A DNA stretch of 64,000 nucleotides. Origin: Pandoraea oxalativorans (GTDB lineage: Bacteria; Pseudomonadota; Gammaproteobacteria; Burkholderiales; Burkholderiaceae). The DNA lies in NCBI RefSeq assembly GCF_000972785.3, contig NZ_CP011253.3, positions 2,666,001 to 2,730,000 of the forward strand. The letters are read 5' to 3'. A program made the position numbers and the translations under genes. Below the pieces are notes generated by a model. That model did no database searches. It saw only the letters and a program-made list of their open reading frames with translations, and was not told the DNA's origin. Shown here piece by piece: positions 55,034-64,000 of the stretch; position 1 is the stretch's first letter, and the number at the start of each line of letters is the position of its first letter.

Positions 55034-57463
55034 TCAAATCCTTGGCCATGCGGCGCTCTCCTCCCGTGCAAAATGCCGGTGCTTCGCAATGGCCTCGACG
55101 AAGCCATCGAGCGTTTGCGCATCCGGCGTTGCACCAAAAAATACGCCCGGATCGCCGTCCTCGGGCGCAATTCCTGCGGCGTCGAGCAGTCGTTTCCCTG
55201 CGCCAATCGCCAATAGCGTCTTGCAGTGACGGAACTGATTGCGGACGAAGTCCAGCGCATGCCCGTTCGCGCACAACCTGTCCACCGCCGGATCGCCCGG
55301 CGCGATCACGACGGCGTCGAACAGGAAGCCGGGCTGGCTGTCGAGCGCTGCGTCCGCGTCGATCGTGCCGCCATCCGCCGCGTCGCAAATACCGATGTGC
55401 TCCCCAACGAGGCGAACGTCCGCATGTTCGATGGTCAACGATTCGGTCACCTCTCTCACGACCTCGGCGTCTGTGCCATCGGCGACCAGCACGGCGATCT
55501 TGCGAGACGCGATGCCTGCCTCGCCCGGATGCGCCTCCATTGCCAGCGCGGGTGACCGGTCGACCTCGGGGGCCGCGGGCGCTTCGGCGGCCGGGGGCAT
55601 CGGATCCGGGAGCGGCATGCCAAGCCCGCTGGCGATTTCCGCCGCCATGGGTTCCGACACGTTGCGCAACATCGACAGCATACGACGGCGAATGCCCGGC
55701 ACCGTAACGTGACTCAGCTCGAAGCGAAAGGCGTCCACGATGTGACGCTGGCCGGCGGCGGACTGACTCTCGTAGAACAGCGTCGCCTGTTGAAAATGCT
55801 CGGCGAACCTAGCAGGCTTGCCACGCATTTCAACCCCGTTCTCCGGCACGGGTTCGGGGAATGGGAGGTACCCTGCCGAGCCGGTCTGGAACGGGCAACC
55901 GCCGCCCATCGAATTCGGATCGTACGCCACTCGCCCGCGATGGACCGTCTGACGATGCATGCCGTCGCGCTGATGATTCTGCACGGGCGTGACCGGGGCA
56001 TTGATCGGCAATTCGTGGAAATTCGGTCCACCTAGCCGCGTGATCTGCGTGTCGAAGTACGAGTGGATGCGTCCGGCCAGCAACGGGTCATTGGTGAAAT
56101 CGACCCCTGGCACGACATTGGCGACGCAAAACGCTACCTGCTCCGTCTCCGCGAAGAAGTTGTCGGGATTGCGCTCGAGCACCATACGGCCGATGGGCGT
56201 CACAGGAATCAGGTCTTCCGGCACGATCTTAGTGGCGTCGAGCACGTCGAAGCTGAACGTGTCGGCCTGCGCTTCGCTGAAGACCTGCACGCCCAGTTCC
56301 CACTCCGGATACTGGCCGCTCTCGATCGATTCCCACAGATCGCGCCGATGGAAGTCCGGATCGGCGCCGGAGATCTTTACGGCTTCGTCCCAGACCAGAG
56401 AGTGCGTACCGAAGCGCGGCGTCCAGTGAAACTTGACGAGTTTCGACTCACCGCTTGCATTGACGAAGCGATAGGTATGCACACCGAAGCCCTGCATCAT
56501 TCGGAAACTGCGCGGGATGGCGCGATCCGACATGAGCCACATCATCATGTGCGTCGATTCGGGCGAGAGCGAGATGAAATCGTAGAACGTGTCGTGTGCC
56601 GACGCCGCCTGCGGCATGGCGTGATGCGGCTCGGGCTTCACGGCGTGAACCAGGTCGGGAAACTTCATCGCATCCTGAATGAAGAACACCGGCATGTTGT
56701 TGCCGACCAGGTCCCAGTTGCCCTGATCGGTGTAGAACTTGACGGCGAAGCCCCGCACGTCGCGCGCGGTATCCTTCGAACCCCGCTCGCCTGCGACCGT
56801 CGAGAATCGCACGAAGACCGGCGTGCGCTTGCCTGCCGCTGCAAAGGGCGCGGCGCAGGTCAGTTCTGCGAGCGCGTCGTACGATTCGAAATAACCATGC
56901 GCGCCGGATCCGCGTGCATGCACCACACGCTCCGGGATGCGCTCATGGTCGAAGTGCGTGATCTTCTCGCGCAGCACGAAGTCCTTAAGCAATGCCGGGC
57001 CACGCATGCCGCCGACGAGCGAGTTCTGGTTGTCCGCGACCGGCACGCCCTGATTCGTCGTGAGCGGCGTGCCCTCGGCATCGGCTCGAACGCGGGTCAG
57101 ATCGCCGCCCACGGCGTTCACGCCGGGCTTTGCTGGACCGCCTGTTTTCCCCGTCGCAAGACGCTCGCCGACCGTGCTGGCGCGCGCGTGGGACGATGGC
57201 GACTTTGCCGTCTGTCCCGGTTCGGGTTTCGCGGCGCCAAGGCCATACTCGCTGGCCTTCTCAGCGTTGTACGGCATGGCGTCGACGGTCTGACCCAACT
57301 CGTGCGAGCGTTTGACGCCCGGGTCTTTGCTCGCCCCGGGCGCGCCAGCGGGCCCGCCGTCGGACTGCCGGAATCCACTCTCCGTGGCCAAGGCGTTGCC
57401 GGTAGCCTGCTTCGAAGGCGATCCGGATTGCGGGGTGGAATGCGGTGTCTTTCGGCGAGTCAT
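55034..57463 (-). CDS. katE: Large-subunit catalase (KatE/HPII-like)
   Basis: The 809-residue catalase decomposes hydrogen peroxide. It has a low-complexity N-terminal tail (about 1-115), the catalase core with the active His in [16 protein letters not shown] and the Asn in [12 protein letters not shown]. The heme Tyr lies in [19 protein letters not shown]-terminal DJ-1/flavodoxin-like domain (about 655-809, from [20 protein letters not shown]) is typical of clade 2 catalases. The N-tail is longer than in E. coli HPII. It heads a stress gene cluster and is convergent with treY. Confidence 0.95.
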   Translation of the reverse strand: MTRRKTPHSTPQSGSPSKQATGNALATESGFRQSDGGPAGAPGASKDPGVKRSHELGQTVDAMPYNAEKASEYGLGAAKPEPGQTAKSPSSHARASTVGERLATGKTGGPAKPGVNAVGGDLTRVRADAEGTPLTTNQGVPVADNQNSLVGGMRGPALLKDFVLREKITHFDHERIPERVVHARGSGAHGYFESYDALAELTCAAPFAAAGKRTPVFVRFSTVAGERGSKDTARDVRGFAVKFYTDQGNWDLVGNNMPVFFIQDAMKFPDLVHAVKPEPHHAMPQAASAHDTFYDFISLSPESTHMMMWLMSDRAIPRSFRMMQGFGVHTYRFVNASGESKLVKFHWTPRFGTHSLVWDEAVKISGADPDFHRRDLWESIESGQYPEWELGVQVFSEAQADTFSFDVLDATKIVPEDLIPVTPIGRMVLERNPDNFFAETEQVAFCVANVVPGVDFTNDPLLAGRIHSYFDTQITRLGGPNFHELPINAPVTPVQNHQRDGMHRQTVHRGRVAYDPNSMGGGCPFQTGSAGYLPFPEPVPENGVEMRGKPARFAEHFQQATLFYESQSAAGQRHIVDAFRFELSHVTVPGIRRRMLSMLRNVSEPMAAEIASGLGMPLPDPMPPAAEAPAAPEVDRSPALAMEAHPGEAGIASRKIAVLVADGTDAEVVREVTESLTIEHADVRLVGEHIGICDAADGGTIDADAALDSQPGFLFDAVVIAPGDPAVDRLCANGHALDFVRNQFRHCKTLLAIGAGKRLLDAAGIAPEDGDPGVFFGATPDAQTLDGFVEAIAKHRHFAREESAAWPRI

Positions 57464-57482
57464 GAATGTCTCCTTGAATGCC

Positions 57483-58124
57483 TCAATGCGCTCTGGCGAC
57501 CGAGGTCGCGAGCTTGCGGGCCATCGTCAGGTGGCGTTGCAATATCGGTAAGGTGCTGCGCGCAAATGCCTTGAGTTCGGGGTCACGACCGGCATCGGCT
57601 TCTTGCTCGAACAAGCGAACGGCTTGTTGATGCGCTGCGGGACCTGCGGCTGCGACATAGGCGACGTCGAATTCGCGGCCCTGCTTATTGGTGAGCGTCT
57701 GCAATTCCGGATTGACCTCGGCTGCCGCAGGCACCCGGATGCCCTTGCGGGCGGCGATCTGCTGCAACTCGTTGCCGGCCTTCGTGTGGTCGGCCACCAT
57801 CTGGCGGGCAAAGATCTTGACGTCGGTACTCGGCGAGCGCTCCAGCGCCAACTGGCTGGCCTGCACCTCGAGCATGCCGGCGCGCCCTGCGGCATCGACG
57901 AACGATGCGTCGACGCCACCCGGCGCATGCGTCATGGGCCCGGCGTCGCGAGGCTTGCCCGGATCGACCACGTCCGCACCGGCGGGCGTCGGTTCGCGCG
58001 GTGTGACGGGCGTCTGTGCGACGGCGAGCATGGGGGTCACCAGTGCGAGTTCCGCCAGCACGCCATACAAACGCTGGTGAGCGCGCCGGTAGAAGCGACC
58101 TTGGCTGCGATGTCTGATTTTCAT
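57483..58124 (-). CDS. DUF4142 family exported protein
   Basis: The 213-residue protein has an N-terminal hydrophobic signal (about 19-36, ending AVAQ), a Pro-rich linker, and a helical DUF4142 domain (about 72-205) with FVDAAGRAGMLEVQASQLAL, ARQMVADHTKAGNELQQIA and REFDVAYV. DUF4142 proteins are ferritin-like helical bundles of the envelope with poorly known roles, often in stress-linked gene sets. It precedes katE by 19 bases on the same strand. Confidence 0.85.
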   Translation of the reverse strand: MKIRHRSQGRFYRRAHQRLYGVLAELALVTPMLAVAQTPVTPREPTPAGADVVDPGKPRDAGPMTHAPGGVDASFVDAAGRAGMLEVQASQLALERSPSTDVKIFARQMVADHTKAGNELQQIAARKGIRVPAAAEVNPELQTLTNKQGREFDVAYVAAAGPAAHQQAVRLFEQEADAGRDPELKAFARSTLPILQRHLTMARKLATSVARAH

Positions 58125-58157
58125 GACGAACCTCCTGAGAATCGTAGCGCGACGTGA

Positions 58158-59024
58158 CTATCCCCCCACAGCGGTACCGCCATTGGGATGCAGCGTCTGC
58201 CCGGTCATGTAGCTGCCGTCGCGACAGGCGAGCAGCACGTAGCTCGCGGCAAGCTCGTCCGGTTGCCCGGGACGCTTGAGCGGCGTGTTTGCGCCGAACT
58301 TCGCCACCTGATCTGCGCTGAAGGTCGACGGGATGAGCGGCGTCCAGATCGGCCCGGGCGCGACAGCGTTCACGTAGATGCCCTTCGGCGCAAGATTGGC
58401 GGCCAGCGCCCGCGTGAACGACACAATGGCGCCCTTGCTCGCGGAGTAATCGAGCAGCACCGGGTTGCCCTGATAGGCGGTGACGGACGCCGTATTGACA
58501 ATGCGCGCATCCGGCTTCATATGGATGAGCGCGGCTTGCGTCATGAAGAACATGCCGAATACGTTCGTACGGAACGTCCGGGTCAACTGGTCTTCGGAGA
58601 TTTCGGTCAGGTCTTCGCGAACGTGCTGCTCGCCCGCGTTGTTGACCAGTACATCCAGGTGACCGAACGCCTTCACGGCTTTGTCGACGGCTTCGCGCGC
58701 ACGATCCCGCTGTCCGATGTCGGCCTCGATGGTCAGACACTTACGCCCCGTCTTTTCGATCAGTTCGCGCGTTGTCGCAGCGTCTTCCGACTCCTTCAGG
58801 TAGACGATGGCGACGTCCGCGCCTTCCTTCGCGAAGGCGACCGCGACAGCACGTCCGATGCCGCTGTCGCCACCCGTCACGATGGCCACCTTGTCGATCA
58901 GCTTGCCACTGCCGACGTACTCCTTGGCGGTGTCTTGCGGCTTCGGTTCCATCTCGGCTTCTACGCCGGGTTGATGCGACTGCGTTTGCGCGGGGGGTGT
59001 CTTGGCTTGCTGATTCGATGTCAT
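58158..59024 (-). CDS. SDR family oxidoreductase (general-stress type)
   Basis: The 288-residue protein starts MTSNQQAKTPPAQTQSHQPG after an aggag site. A Gln/Pro-rich tail (1-40) leads into the Rossmann domain with TGGDSGIGRAVA, NNAGEQHV and the YSASK pair. This is the YhdF/YdaD-type long-tail SDR common in stress regulons. Its start overlaps the stop of the glycine-zipper protein gene (ATGA), showing tight coupling. Substrate is unknown. Confidence 0.9.
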   Translation of the reverse strand: MTSNQQAKTPPAQTQSHQPGVEAEMEPKPQDTAKEYVGSGKLIDKVAIVTGGDSGIGRAVAVAFAKEGADVAIVYLKESEDAATTRELIEKTGRKCLTIEADIGQRDRAREAVDKAVKAFGHLDVLVNNAGEQHVREDLTEISEDQLTRTFRTNVFGMFFMTQAALIHMKPDARIVNTASVTAYQGNPVLLDYSASKGAIVSFTRALAANLAPKGIYVNAVAPGPIWTPLIPSTFSADQVAKFGANTPLKRPGQPDELAASYVLLACRDGSYMTGQTLHPNGGTAVGG

Positions 59025-59587
59025 AAATCGGGCTCCTGATGTGTTGCGGGCTGTGTGGGCGCAAGGGGCGAAAAGTCGCGCCATTCGCCGCCCTCCCAGA
59101 CGCCCTCGGTATGCTGGATGTCTTCGGCCCCGGCATTGCGAAGGACCGTCATGGCCGAGTCGGCCGTCTGCTCGCTTACGTGGGCGGCGAGAATGACACC
59201 GGCGTCGCGTGCGTCATACGCTTGTGCCTGAGCACGTCGCTGACGCATGCGTGACAGTGCGCCTGCGAGCGCGCCCACGTAAGCGCCGACCAGTGCCCCG
59301 ATGAGCGGGATGGGCCACCATTGCACGCCAAACCGGTGGATCGTCACGCCGATACCGCCGCCGACGATCAGCCCGCCCACGAGACCCAGCAGTGCGCCGA
59401 TTCCGCCCGGACGTGCACCCGGATCGGCATGCATGTCGCCGCCTATCGGAAAGCGGGCATGCTGACCGGCCGGATTGAGAAAGAAGATAGACACGTCGCT
59501 CGCGCTGAAATGACGTGCATAAAGGCGGCGCGCAACTTCGCCCGCCTGATCGAACGTGTCGAAACGTCCCGCCACAATGGTTGCCAT
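59021..59587 (-). CDS. Glycine-zipper membrane-associated protein
   Basis: The 188-residue protein starts MATIVAGRFDTFDQAGEVAR after ggaggcga. A small N-terminal alpha/beta domain (1-55) is followed by two glycine-rich hydrophobic segments (GIGALLGLVGGLIVGGGIG and LIGALVGAYVGALAGALS) that could insert in a membrane, and a C-terminal alpha/beta domain (about 140-180, LAAHVSEQTADSAMTVLRNA). Similar proteins occur next to stress genes in Burkholderiaceae. Function is unknown. Confidence 0.75.
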   Translation of the reverse strand: MATIVAGRFDTFDQAGEVARRLYARHFSASDVSIFFLNPAGQHARFPIGGDMHADPGARPGGIGALLGLVGGLIVGGGIGVTIHRFGVQWWPIPLIGALVGAYVGALAGALSRMRQRRAQAQAYDARDAGVILAAHVSEQTADSAMTVLRNAGAEDIQHTEGVWEGGEWRDFSPLAPTQPATHQEPDL

Positions 59588-59623
59588 CGTTCGCCTCCGG
59601 AAGACCATCGATCGATGAGACGA

Positions 59624-59923
59624 TCACATCAACTTGCCGAGTTCCTTCGAGACGGAGGCCGGCGACTTGTACTCGATATCCGGAATATGCTGAAGCGTGT
59701 CGAGTACCTTTCGGTCCGCATGTTGATCGCGCGCGCAGGCCAGCAGCTCCGCCTTGCTGCACGGGTAATCCATGCCCTTGAGCGCCTTTTGCACGTCGAC
59801 GGGACTCGGCGGCTGATTGTGACCGGTCTGATGCCCGCCCTTGTCGCGCGTGGCTCGGTCGCCCTCATGCGAGCGCGTGCGGCTCAGTTCGTGACCGGTA
59901 TGCTGCGGATGATGAGACGTCAT
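59624..59923 (-). CDS. DUF2795 domain protein
   Basis: The 99-residue protein has a His-rich hydrophilic N-terminus (1-38) and a DUF2795 domain (about 42-98, VQKALKGMDYPCSKAELLAC to SKELGKLM). DUF2795 is a small helical domain of unknown function. It lies in the stress cluster on the same strand, 36 bases before the next gene downstream. The much longer open frame in the same phase reaches into the neighbouring SDR gene and is not real. Confidence 0.82.
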   Translation of the reverse strand: MTSHHPQHTGHELSRTRSHEGDRATRDKGGHQTGHNQPPSPVDVQKALKGMDYPCSKAELLACARDQHADRKVLDTLQHIPDIEYKSPASVSKELGKLM

Positions 59924-59958
59924 GGTGTTGGCTCCTTTCGGTTGCGAGGGTGTCAGGA

Positions 59959-60990
59959 TTAACCGGCGGCATGCCGACGCATTCGCGTGAGCGCGGCGCA
60001 GGCGAGCACGGTGGCGCCGATGGCGAGCGCTCCACTTAGGCGCGGACGCTTGGCCATTGCCGTGTACGGACAACTGCGAAAGACGACGCCGTCCATGCCT
60101 TCGCGCTCCTGCATGTCCCGGCCCGGCGCGTGCAGCGCATTCTCTTCGCGCGGCCGCGCTGGCTTGTCGGTCCGTTGCGAGCGCGAGAAGAGGTTCGACG
60201 CCATGCGGTCGAACAGACCCGGGGCGTGATAGGCGCTGGACGACATCAGCTTGGCGGCCGCGCCGACGAACAGATCGCGGTGCGGATGCGTGGCGGCATG
60301 AAGAATGGCGTCGGCGGCGAGTTCCGGGTCGTAAATCGGCGGCGGGAGTCTGGGCTCCACGTCGAGATAATTCTTTGCGTGCTTGACGAACATCGTGTCG
60401 AGCGCCGCAGGTTTGATGAGCGTGACGCTCACTGGCGCTTGTACCGACTCCAGTTCGAGACGAAGCGAATCGGTGAATCCCTTGACCGCGTGCTTGGACG
60501 CAACGTAGGCGCTTTGCAGCGCGATGGGCGCGTCCGACGCTTCGCTGCCCATGTTGACGATTGCGCCGCCGACACCGTCCTGCTTGCCGCGCAGGTATTC
60601 GGCCGCAACCAGCGAGCCATGGACCACGCCCCAATAGTTGGTGTCGAAAAGCTTGCGCTGATCGTCGAGCGGCACGTCCGACGCGGCACCGAAAATCGAT
60701 ACCCCGGCATTGTTGACCCAGGTGTCGAACGCGGTGAACGCTTCGATGGCCTTCACGGCAACATTGCGCATCTGCTCCGCGTCGCAGACGTCGGCCTTCA
60801 CCGCGATCGCCTGACCGCCGTGCTCGCGAATCTCGTCGCACAGTTGGTCGAGCGCCACCTCGTTGCGTGCAACGAGCACGAGCTTCGCGCCGCGTCGCGC
60901 GGCCTTGCGCGCTGTCACGAGGCCTACACCACTCGTCGCGCCGGTAATCACGATCACTTGTTCTGCGAGCGGCTTCAATGTGTAGCTCAT
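59959..60990 (-). CDS. SDR family oxidoreductase with C-terminal membrane anchor
   Basis: The 343-residue protein has a Rossmann domain with TGATSGVGLVTARKAARRGA (about 16-35), NNAGVSIFG and the YVASKHAVKGF catalytic pair. A C-terminal hydrophobic stretch near the end (LSGALAIGATVLACAALTRM) followed by Arg/His suggests a membrane anchor. This is the layout of long-chain SDRs found in stress or lipid gene sets. It overlaps the upstream small gene by 4 bases. Confidence 0.88.
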   Translation of the reverse strand: MSYTLKPLAEQVIVITGATSGVGLVTARKAARRGAKLVLVARNEVALDQLCDEIREHGGQAIAVKADVCDAEQMRNVAVKAIEAFTAFDTWVNNAGVSIFGAASDVPLDDQRKLFDTNYWGVVHGSLVAAEYLRGKQDGVGGAIVNMGSEASDAPIALQSAYVASKHAVKGFTDSLRLELESVQAPVSVTLIKPAALDTMFVKHAKNYLDVEPRLPPPIYDPELAADAILHAATHPHRDLFVGAAAKLMSSSAYHAPGLFDRMASNLFSRSQRTDKPARPREENALHAPGRDMQEREGMDGVVFRSCPYTAMAKRPRLSGALAIGATVLACAALTRMRRHAAG

Positions 60991-61205
60991 GAGCGACGCT
61001 CCTTAGTTGATGGCGAGCGGATGCACGGGCCGCATTCCAATGGCAGGACCGGTCGAATACCGGTATCGCCTTCCGGCACGATCACTGGTTTTTTCAAAGG
61101 CGCATAAGGCACTCTTTCGGCAGGAATATCGGGTACCCACGTCCACGGAGGAATAACCACGGCAGGCGAGAAGTGAAGCGGTGGTGGCGAATTGGCGTTG
61201 GACAT
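60987..61205 (-). CDS. Proline-rich small protein
   Basis: The 72-residue protein starts MSNANSPPPLHFSPAVVIPP after a strong ggaggtc site. It is proline-rich with two Trp residues (PPWTWVPD) and no recognised domain. Its stop overlaps the next SDR start (ATGA), so it is the first gene of the minus-strand stress cluster. The coding call rests on the ribosome site and the overlap. Confidence 0.6.
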   Translation of the reverse strand: MSNANSPPPLHFSPAVVIPPWTWVPDIPAERVPYAPLKKPVIVPEGDTGIRPVLPLECGPCIRSPSTKERRS

Positions 61206-61703
61206 GCTGACCTCCGAAGTTCTATGGGCGGCATCGCGAAATGTGGAAACTGCCGCTACGTCATCCAACGCGATGCAAGTCGCGTTCCATGCCACCGCAG
61301 GGCGTTCGTCAGGCGAACGAGCAAATCCGCGTAAAGGTGGCGACCCCGGGAGGCGACCCGCTGACGGGCGTCGCACGGCGGGTTTGACGAAGGCGAACTC
61401 ACGCTCACGGATGGCACGGTGCATGAATCGTGTCGGCTCGTGAAGCGTTGCCCGGCCTTTTGTCCAACGTTTTGTAAGAAAGCCCGGTGACCTCACGACC
61501 GGCAAACGCGCTGCGGGCCCGCGAACGATCAGCGTCAGCGGAGCGCATCGCCCCATGAGAAGCGTTGCACGTCGTGAAATGCGATTCGCGACAGAGGATG
61601 TGACAGCGCTTCGCGACGTCCGGCGTCGCATGGCACGCCAATTGCACCAAAGGCATGACGGCGTCGAAGTCCGACGCTCCCTGCATAGCCGGAGTCACAC
61701 GTC
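61206..61703. other. Intergenic region between stress cluster and polysaccharide locus
   Basis: About 500 bases lie between two divergent transcription units. I find no gene, RNA or clear promoter; promoters for both sides are expected. Confidence 0.4.
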
Positions 61704-63041
61704 ATGCAAAAAATAGCTTTGATCAGTGAGCACGCTTCGCCGCTGGCCGCCATCGGTGGCGTCGACGCCGGCGGTCAGAACATTTACGTCGCGAACGTCG
61801 CCAAACAATTGGTTTCGCGCGGTTACCGGGTCGACGTCTTCACACGGCGCGATAACACGTCGTTGCCGGACATCGTCCCCGTCGGCCACAACATCCGGGT
61901 GATTCACGTGCCTGCCGGGCCGCCCTGCGAGGTGCCCAAGGAGCAATTGCTGCCGTTCATGCCAGCGTTCGCGGAGTTCATGGTGCGCCACTGTGCACAG
62001 GCGTCTCCCGGATACGACGTCATGCACGCCAATTTTTTCATGTCGGGTCAGGTCGGTTTGCGCGTCCGCCAGGTGCTCGATATCCCGCTCGTCGTCACCT
62101 TTCACGCGCTGGGGCACGTCAGACGTCGCTGCCAGGGGGCATCGGATACGTTCCCGGATGAGCGCATCGATATTGAAAATGCGCTGGTTCAGACGGCAGA
62201 CGCCATCATCGCAGAATGCCCGCAGGACGAAGCCGATCTGGTAACGCTCTACGGCGCAGACCCGCGGCGCATCGAGATCGTTCCCTGTGGCTTCGACGCA
62301 CAGGAGTTCCATCCCGTCCCACGCGCTGCGGCGCGCGCCGCGCTCGGTTGGCGAGACGACGAGTTTTCAATACTCCAACTAGGCCGCTTGGTGCCGCGCA
62401 AAGGCATCGACAACGTGATTCGCGCCGTGAGTCTGCTGGTCCACGAAGTCGCGTGTGGGCGTCGGGTAAAGCTGTATATCGTCGGCGGACCGGACTACGA
62501 GGTGAATCTGGAGCGCTGCGAAGCGTTAGCCAGCCTCGCTGCGCTGGCCGACGAACTGGGCGTGGCGGACCACGTCAATTTTGTGGGACGTCGGGACCGA
62601 GGGGCACTGCGCTACTTCTATAGCGCGGCGGACGTGTTCGTCACCACACCTTGGTACGAGCCGTTCGGCATTACGCCCGTCGAAGCCATGGCCTGCGCGA
62701 CCCCGGTGATCGGCAGCGATGTCGGCGGCATCCGCACGACGGTGGTTGACGCGCAGACCGGCTTCCTCGTGCCGCCGAAGGCACCCGATGCACTTGCCGG
62801 ACGTCTTGCCCAACTGCGAGACAACCGGTGCCTTGCGCACCGGCTGGGGCTGGCGGGCGCGCAGCGCGCCAATCGGCACTTCACCTGGAGCGGCGTGGCC
62901 GACCAGCTCTGCGCCGTGTACGCGCGTGTGCTCAATCCGCAGCGCAGTCCGGCCAATATCGTGCCTCTCCCGGCCGTTCGCACGATGGCCGTCAGACCGG
63001 CGGCGCCGGTGAGCCCCGTACTCAAGGAGAGCGTCCGATGA
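61704..63041 (+). CDS. Glycosyltransferase family 4 protein
   Basis: The 445-residue protein has an N-terminal GT-B half starting [20 protein letters not shown] with the donor/acceptor glycine loop DAGGQNIYV, as in sucrose-phosphate synthase and MshA relatives. The C-terminal half has [20 protein letters not shown] and the E-x7-E motif [20 protein letters not shown]. It transfers a sugar from a nucleotide donor in the cytoplasm. It overlaps the epimerase-like gene, which may supply its donor sugar. Confidence 0.92.
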   Translation: MQKIALISEHASPLAAIGGVDAGGQNIYVANVAKQLVSRGYRVDVFTRRDNTSLPDIVPVGHNIRVIHVPAGPPCEVPKEQLLPFMPAFAEFMVRHCAQASPGYDVMHANFFMSGQVGLRVRQVLDIPLVVTFHALGHVRRRCQGASDTFPDERIDIENALVQTADAIIAECPQDEADLVTLYGADPRRIEIVPCGFDAQEFHPVPRAAARAALGWRDDEFSILQLGRLVPRKGIDNVIRAVSLLVHEVACGRRVKLYIVGGPDYEVNLERCEALASLAALADELGVADHVNFVGRRDRGALRYFYSAADVFVTTPWYEPFGITPVEAMACATPVIGSDVGGIRTTVVDAQTGFLVPPKAPDALAGRLAQLRDNRCLAHRLGLAGAQRANRHFTWSGVADQLCAVYARVLNPQRSPANIVPLPAVRTMAVRPAAPVSPVLKESVR

Positions 63042-64000
63042 AAGAACTGCACCGCAAGCGCGTGCTGGTGACCGGCGGCGCGGGATTTCTCGGCTCGCAT
63101 CTGTGCGAGCGGCTTGTCGTTGCCGGACACGACGTGCTCTGCGTCGACAACTTCTACACGGGTGTAAAAGACAACATCGCACCGTTGCTCGATGCCGGCA
63201 ACTTCGAGCTGATGCGTCACGACATCACTTTCCCGCTTTATGTCGAAGTGGACGAGATCTATAACCTCGCATGTCCGGCGTCGCCGGTGCATTATCAGCG
63301 GGACCCCGTCCAAACGACAAAGACGAGCGTGCATGGCGCAATCAACATGCTGGGACTCGCCAAACGCACGGGCGCGCGCATTCTGCAAGCGTCCACCAGC
63401 GAGGTATATGGCGATCCCGGCGTGCATCCGCAGACGGAATCGTACTGGGGTAACGTGAACCCGATCGGATTGCGTGCCTGCTATGACGAAGGCAAACGTT
63501 GCGCCGAAACGCTGTTCGTCAACTATCACCGCCAGCATGGCGTTGCCACGCGCATCGCCCGTATCTTCAATACCTATGGGCCTCGCATGCATCCGCTGGA
63601 CGGTCGGGTGATCTCCAATCTGATGACGCAGGCGCTTAGCGGTGAATCACTGACCATATATGGCGACGGCACGCAGACCCGCGCATTGTGTTACGTGGAC
63701 GATCTCGTCGACGGCCTGATCCGGTTGATGGAGACCGATGTGCCGCCGGAAGCGCCCGTCAACCTCGGCAGCGACAACGAACTCACGATGCTGGAAGTCG
63801 CACGTGAAGTGCTGCTCGCCACCGGATCGACGGCGTCCATCGAGCTTCGCCCACTGCCGTCCGACGACCCGCGCCGGCGGTGTCCCGACCTGAGCGCCGC
63901 GCGCGACTGTCTTGCGTGGTCGCCATCGACGCCTCTCGCCGAAGGTCTCGCCCGCACCGCCCGTTACTTCTCCCAGCGGCTGGCGATGGTCTCCCAGGTC
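63038..64000 (+). CDS. NAD-dependent epimerase/dehydratase, UDP-xylose synthase-like (runs off the window)
   Basis: The frame starts [20 protein letters not shown] and stays open to the last base (321 codons, no stop seen). It has the Rossmann GxxGxxG, the DNFYTG loop, [10 protein letters not shown] and the catalytic YDEGK, as in UDP-glucuronate decarboxylase (UXS). That enzyme makes UDP-xylose from UDP-glucuronate. UXS is the best match, but a related epimerase or 4,6-dehydratase is possible. The gene is almost complete, as UXS-type enzymes are about 310-350 residues. Its start overlaps the glycosyltransferase stop. Confidence 0.88.
   Translation, partial: MKELHRKRVLVTGGAGFLGSHLCERLVVAGHDVLCVDNFYTGVKDNIAPLLDAGNFELMRHDITFPLYVEVDEIYNLACPASPVHYQRDPVQTTKTSVHGAINMLGLAKRTGARILQASTSEVYGDPGVHPQTESYWGNVNPIGLRACYDEGKRCAETLFVNYHRQHGVATRIARIFNTYGPRMHPLDGRVISNLMTQALSGESLTIYGDGTQTRALCYVDDLVDGLIRLMETDVPPEAPVNLGSDNELTMLEVAREVLLATGSTASIELRPLPSDDPRRRCPDLSAARDCLAWSPSTPLAEGLARTARYFSQRLAMVSQV

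Noticed and set aside
1..64000. CRISPR arrays, tRNA or rRNA genes, phage genes
   Set aside because: I saw no regularly spaced repeats, cloverleaf-like segments, rRNA-like sequence or phage structural proteins.

Overview
The window looks like chromosome from a GC-rich betaproteobacterium of the family Burkholderiaceae. Pandoraea or a close relative is my best guess. It rests on protein style (long GlgE, TreS-maltokinase fusion, large KatE, IclR and GlxA regulators, GTG starts, ATGA overlaps) and not on a marker gene. I see no rRNA, tRNA, CRISPR array, phage gene or replication origin.

Layout. 0-10 kb is accessory: a small secreted Cys protein, a GlxA-type regulator divergent from a DJ-1/PfpI enzyme, an MHS-type transporter split by an IS2-group element, a 26-codon micro-ORF, a LysR/SDR pair, and an exported fumarate-lyase-family enzyme split by an IS256-family element. 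10-34.7 kb is a catabolic region. A minus-strand operon (25.6 to 11.0 kb) runs SDR, solute-binding protein, acyl-CoA ligase, two permeases, two ATPases, two acyl-CoA-dehydrogenase-fold enzymes, thiolase, two hot-dog dehydratases and a flavin reductase. Next to it lie a KstD/fumarate-reductase-like flavoprotein, a free-standing biotinyl protein, a second (frameshifted) solute-binding protein, a carboxyltransferase, an enoyl-CoA hydratase and a biotin carboxylase. Two similar IclR regulators sit at the two ends. The first permease gene of the operon is split by an ISL3-family element. At 34.7-36.6 kb lie an mqo fragment, a membrane protein and a ferritin-like protein.

36.9-54.8 kb is one plus-strand alpha-glucan/trehalose operon: glgE, treS-mak fusion, glgB, glgX, treZ, malQ, treY. 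TreS-Mak and GlgE turn trehalose into glucan through maltose 1-phosphate, GlgB branches it, GlgX and MalQ trim and remodel it, and TreY/TreZ turn glucan back into trehalose. 54.8-61.2 kb is a minus-strand stress module with a KatE catalase, DUF4142, DUF2795, SDR and glycine-zipper proteins, mostly with tiny gaps or overlaps. 61.7-64 kb starts a polysaccharide locus (GT4 glycosyltransferase, UDP-xylose-synthase-like enzyme that runs off the window).

The most striking direct observation is that three genes within 21 kb are each split by an IS of a different family. Each insertion has an exact target duplication (5, 9 and 8 bp), and removing the IS plus one duplicate restores the reading frame in every case. 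With a one-base frameshift in the second binding protein and an mqo fragment, this suggests recent IS activity and loss of transport function in an otherwise intact, apparently uncharacterised acyl-CoA catabolic system.
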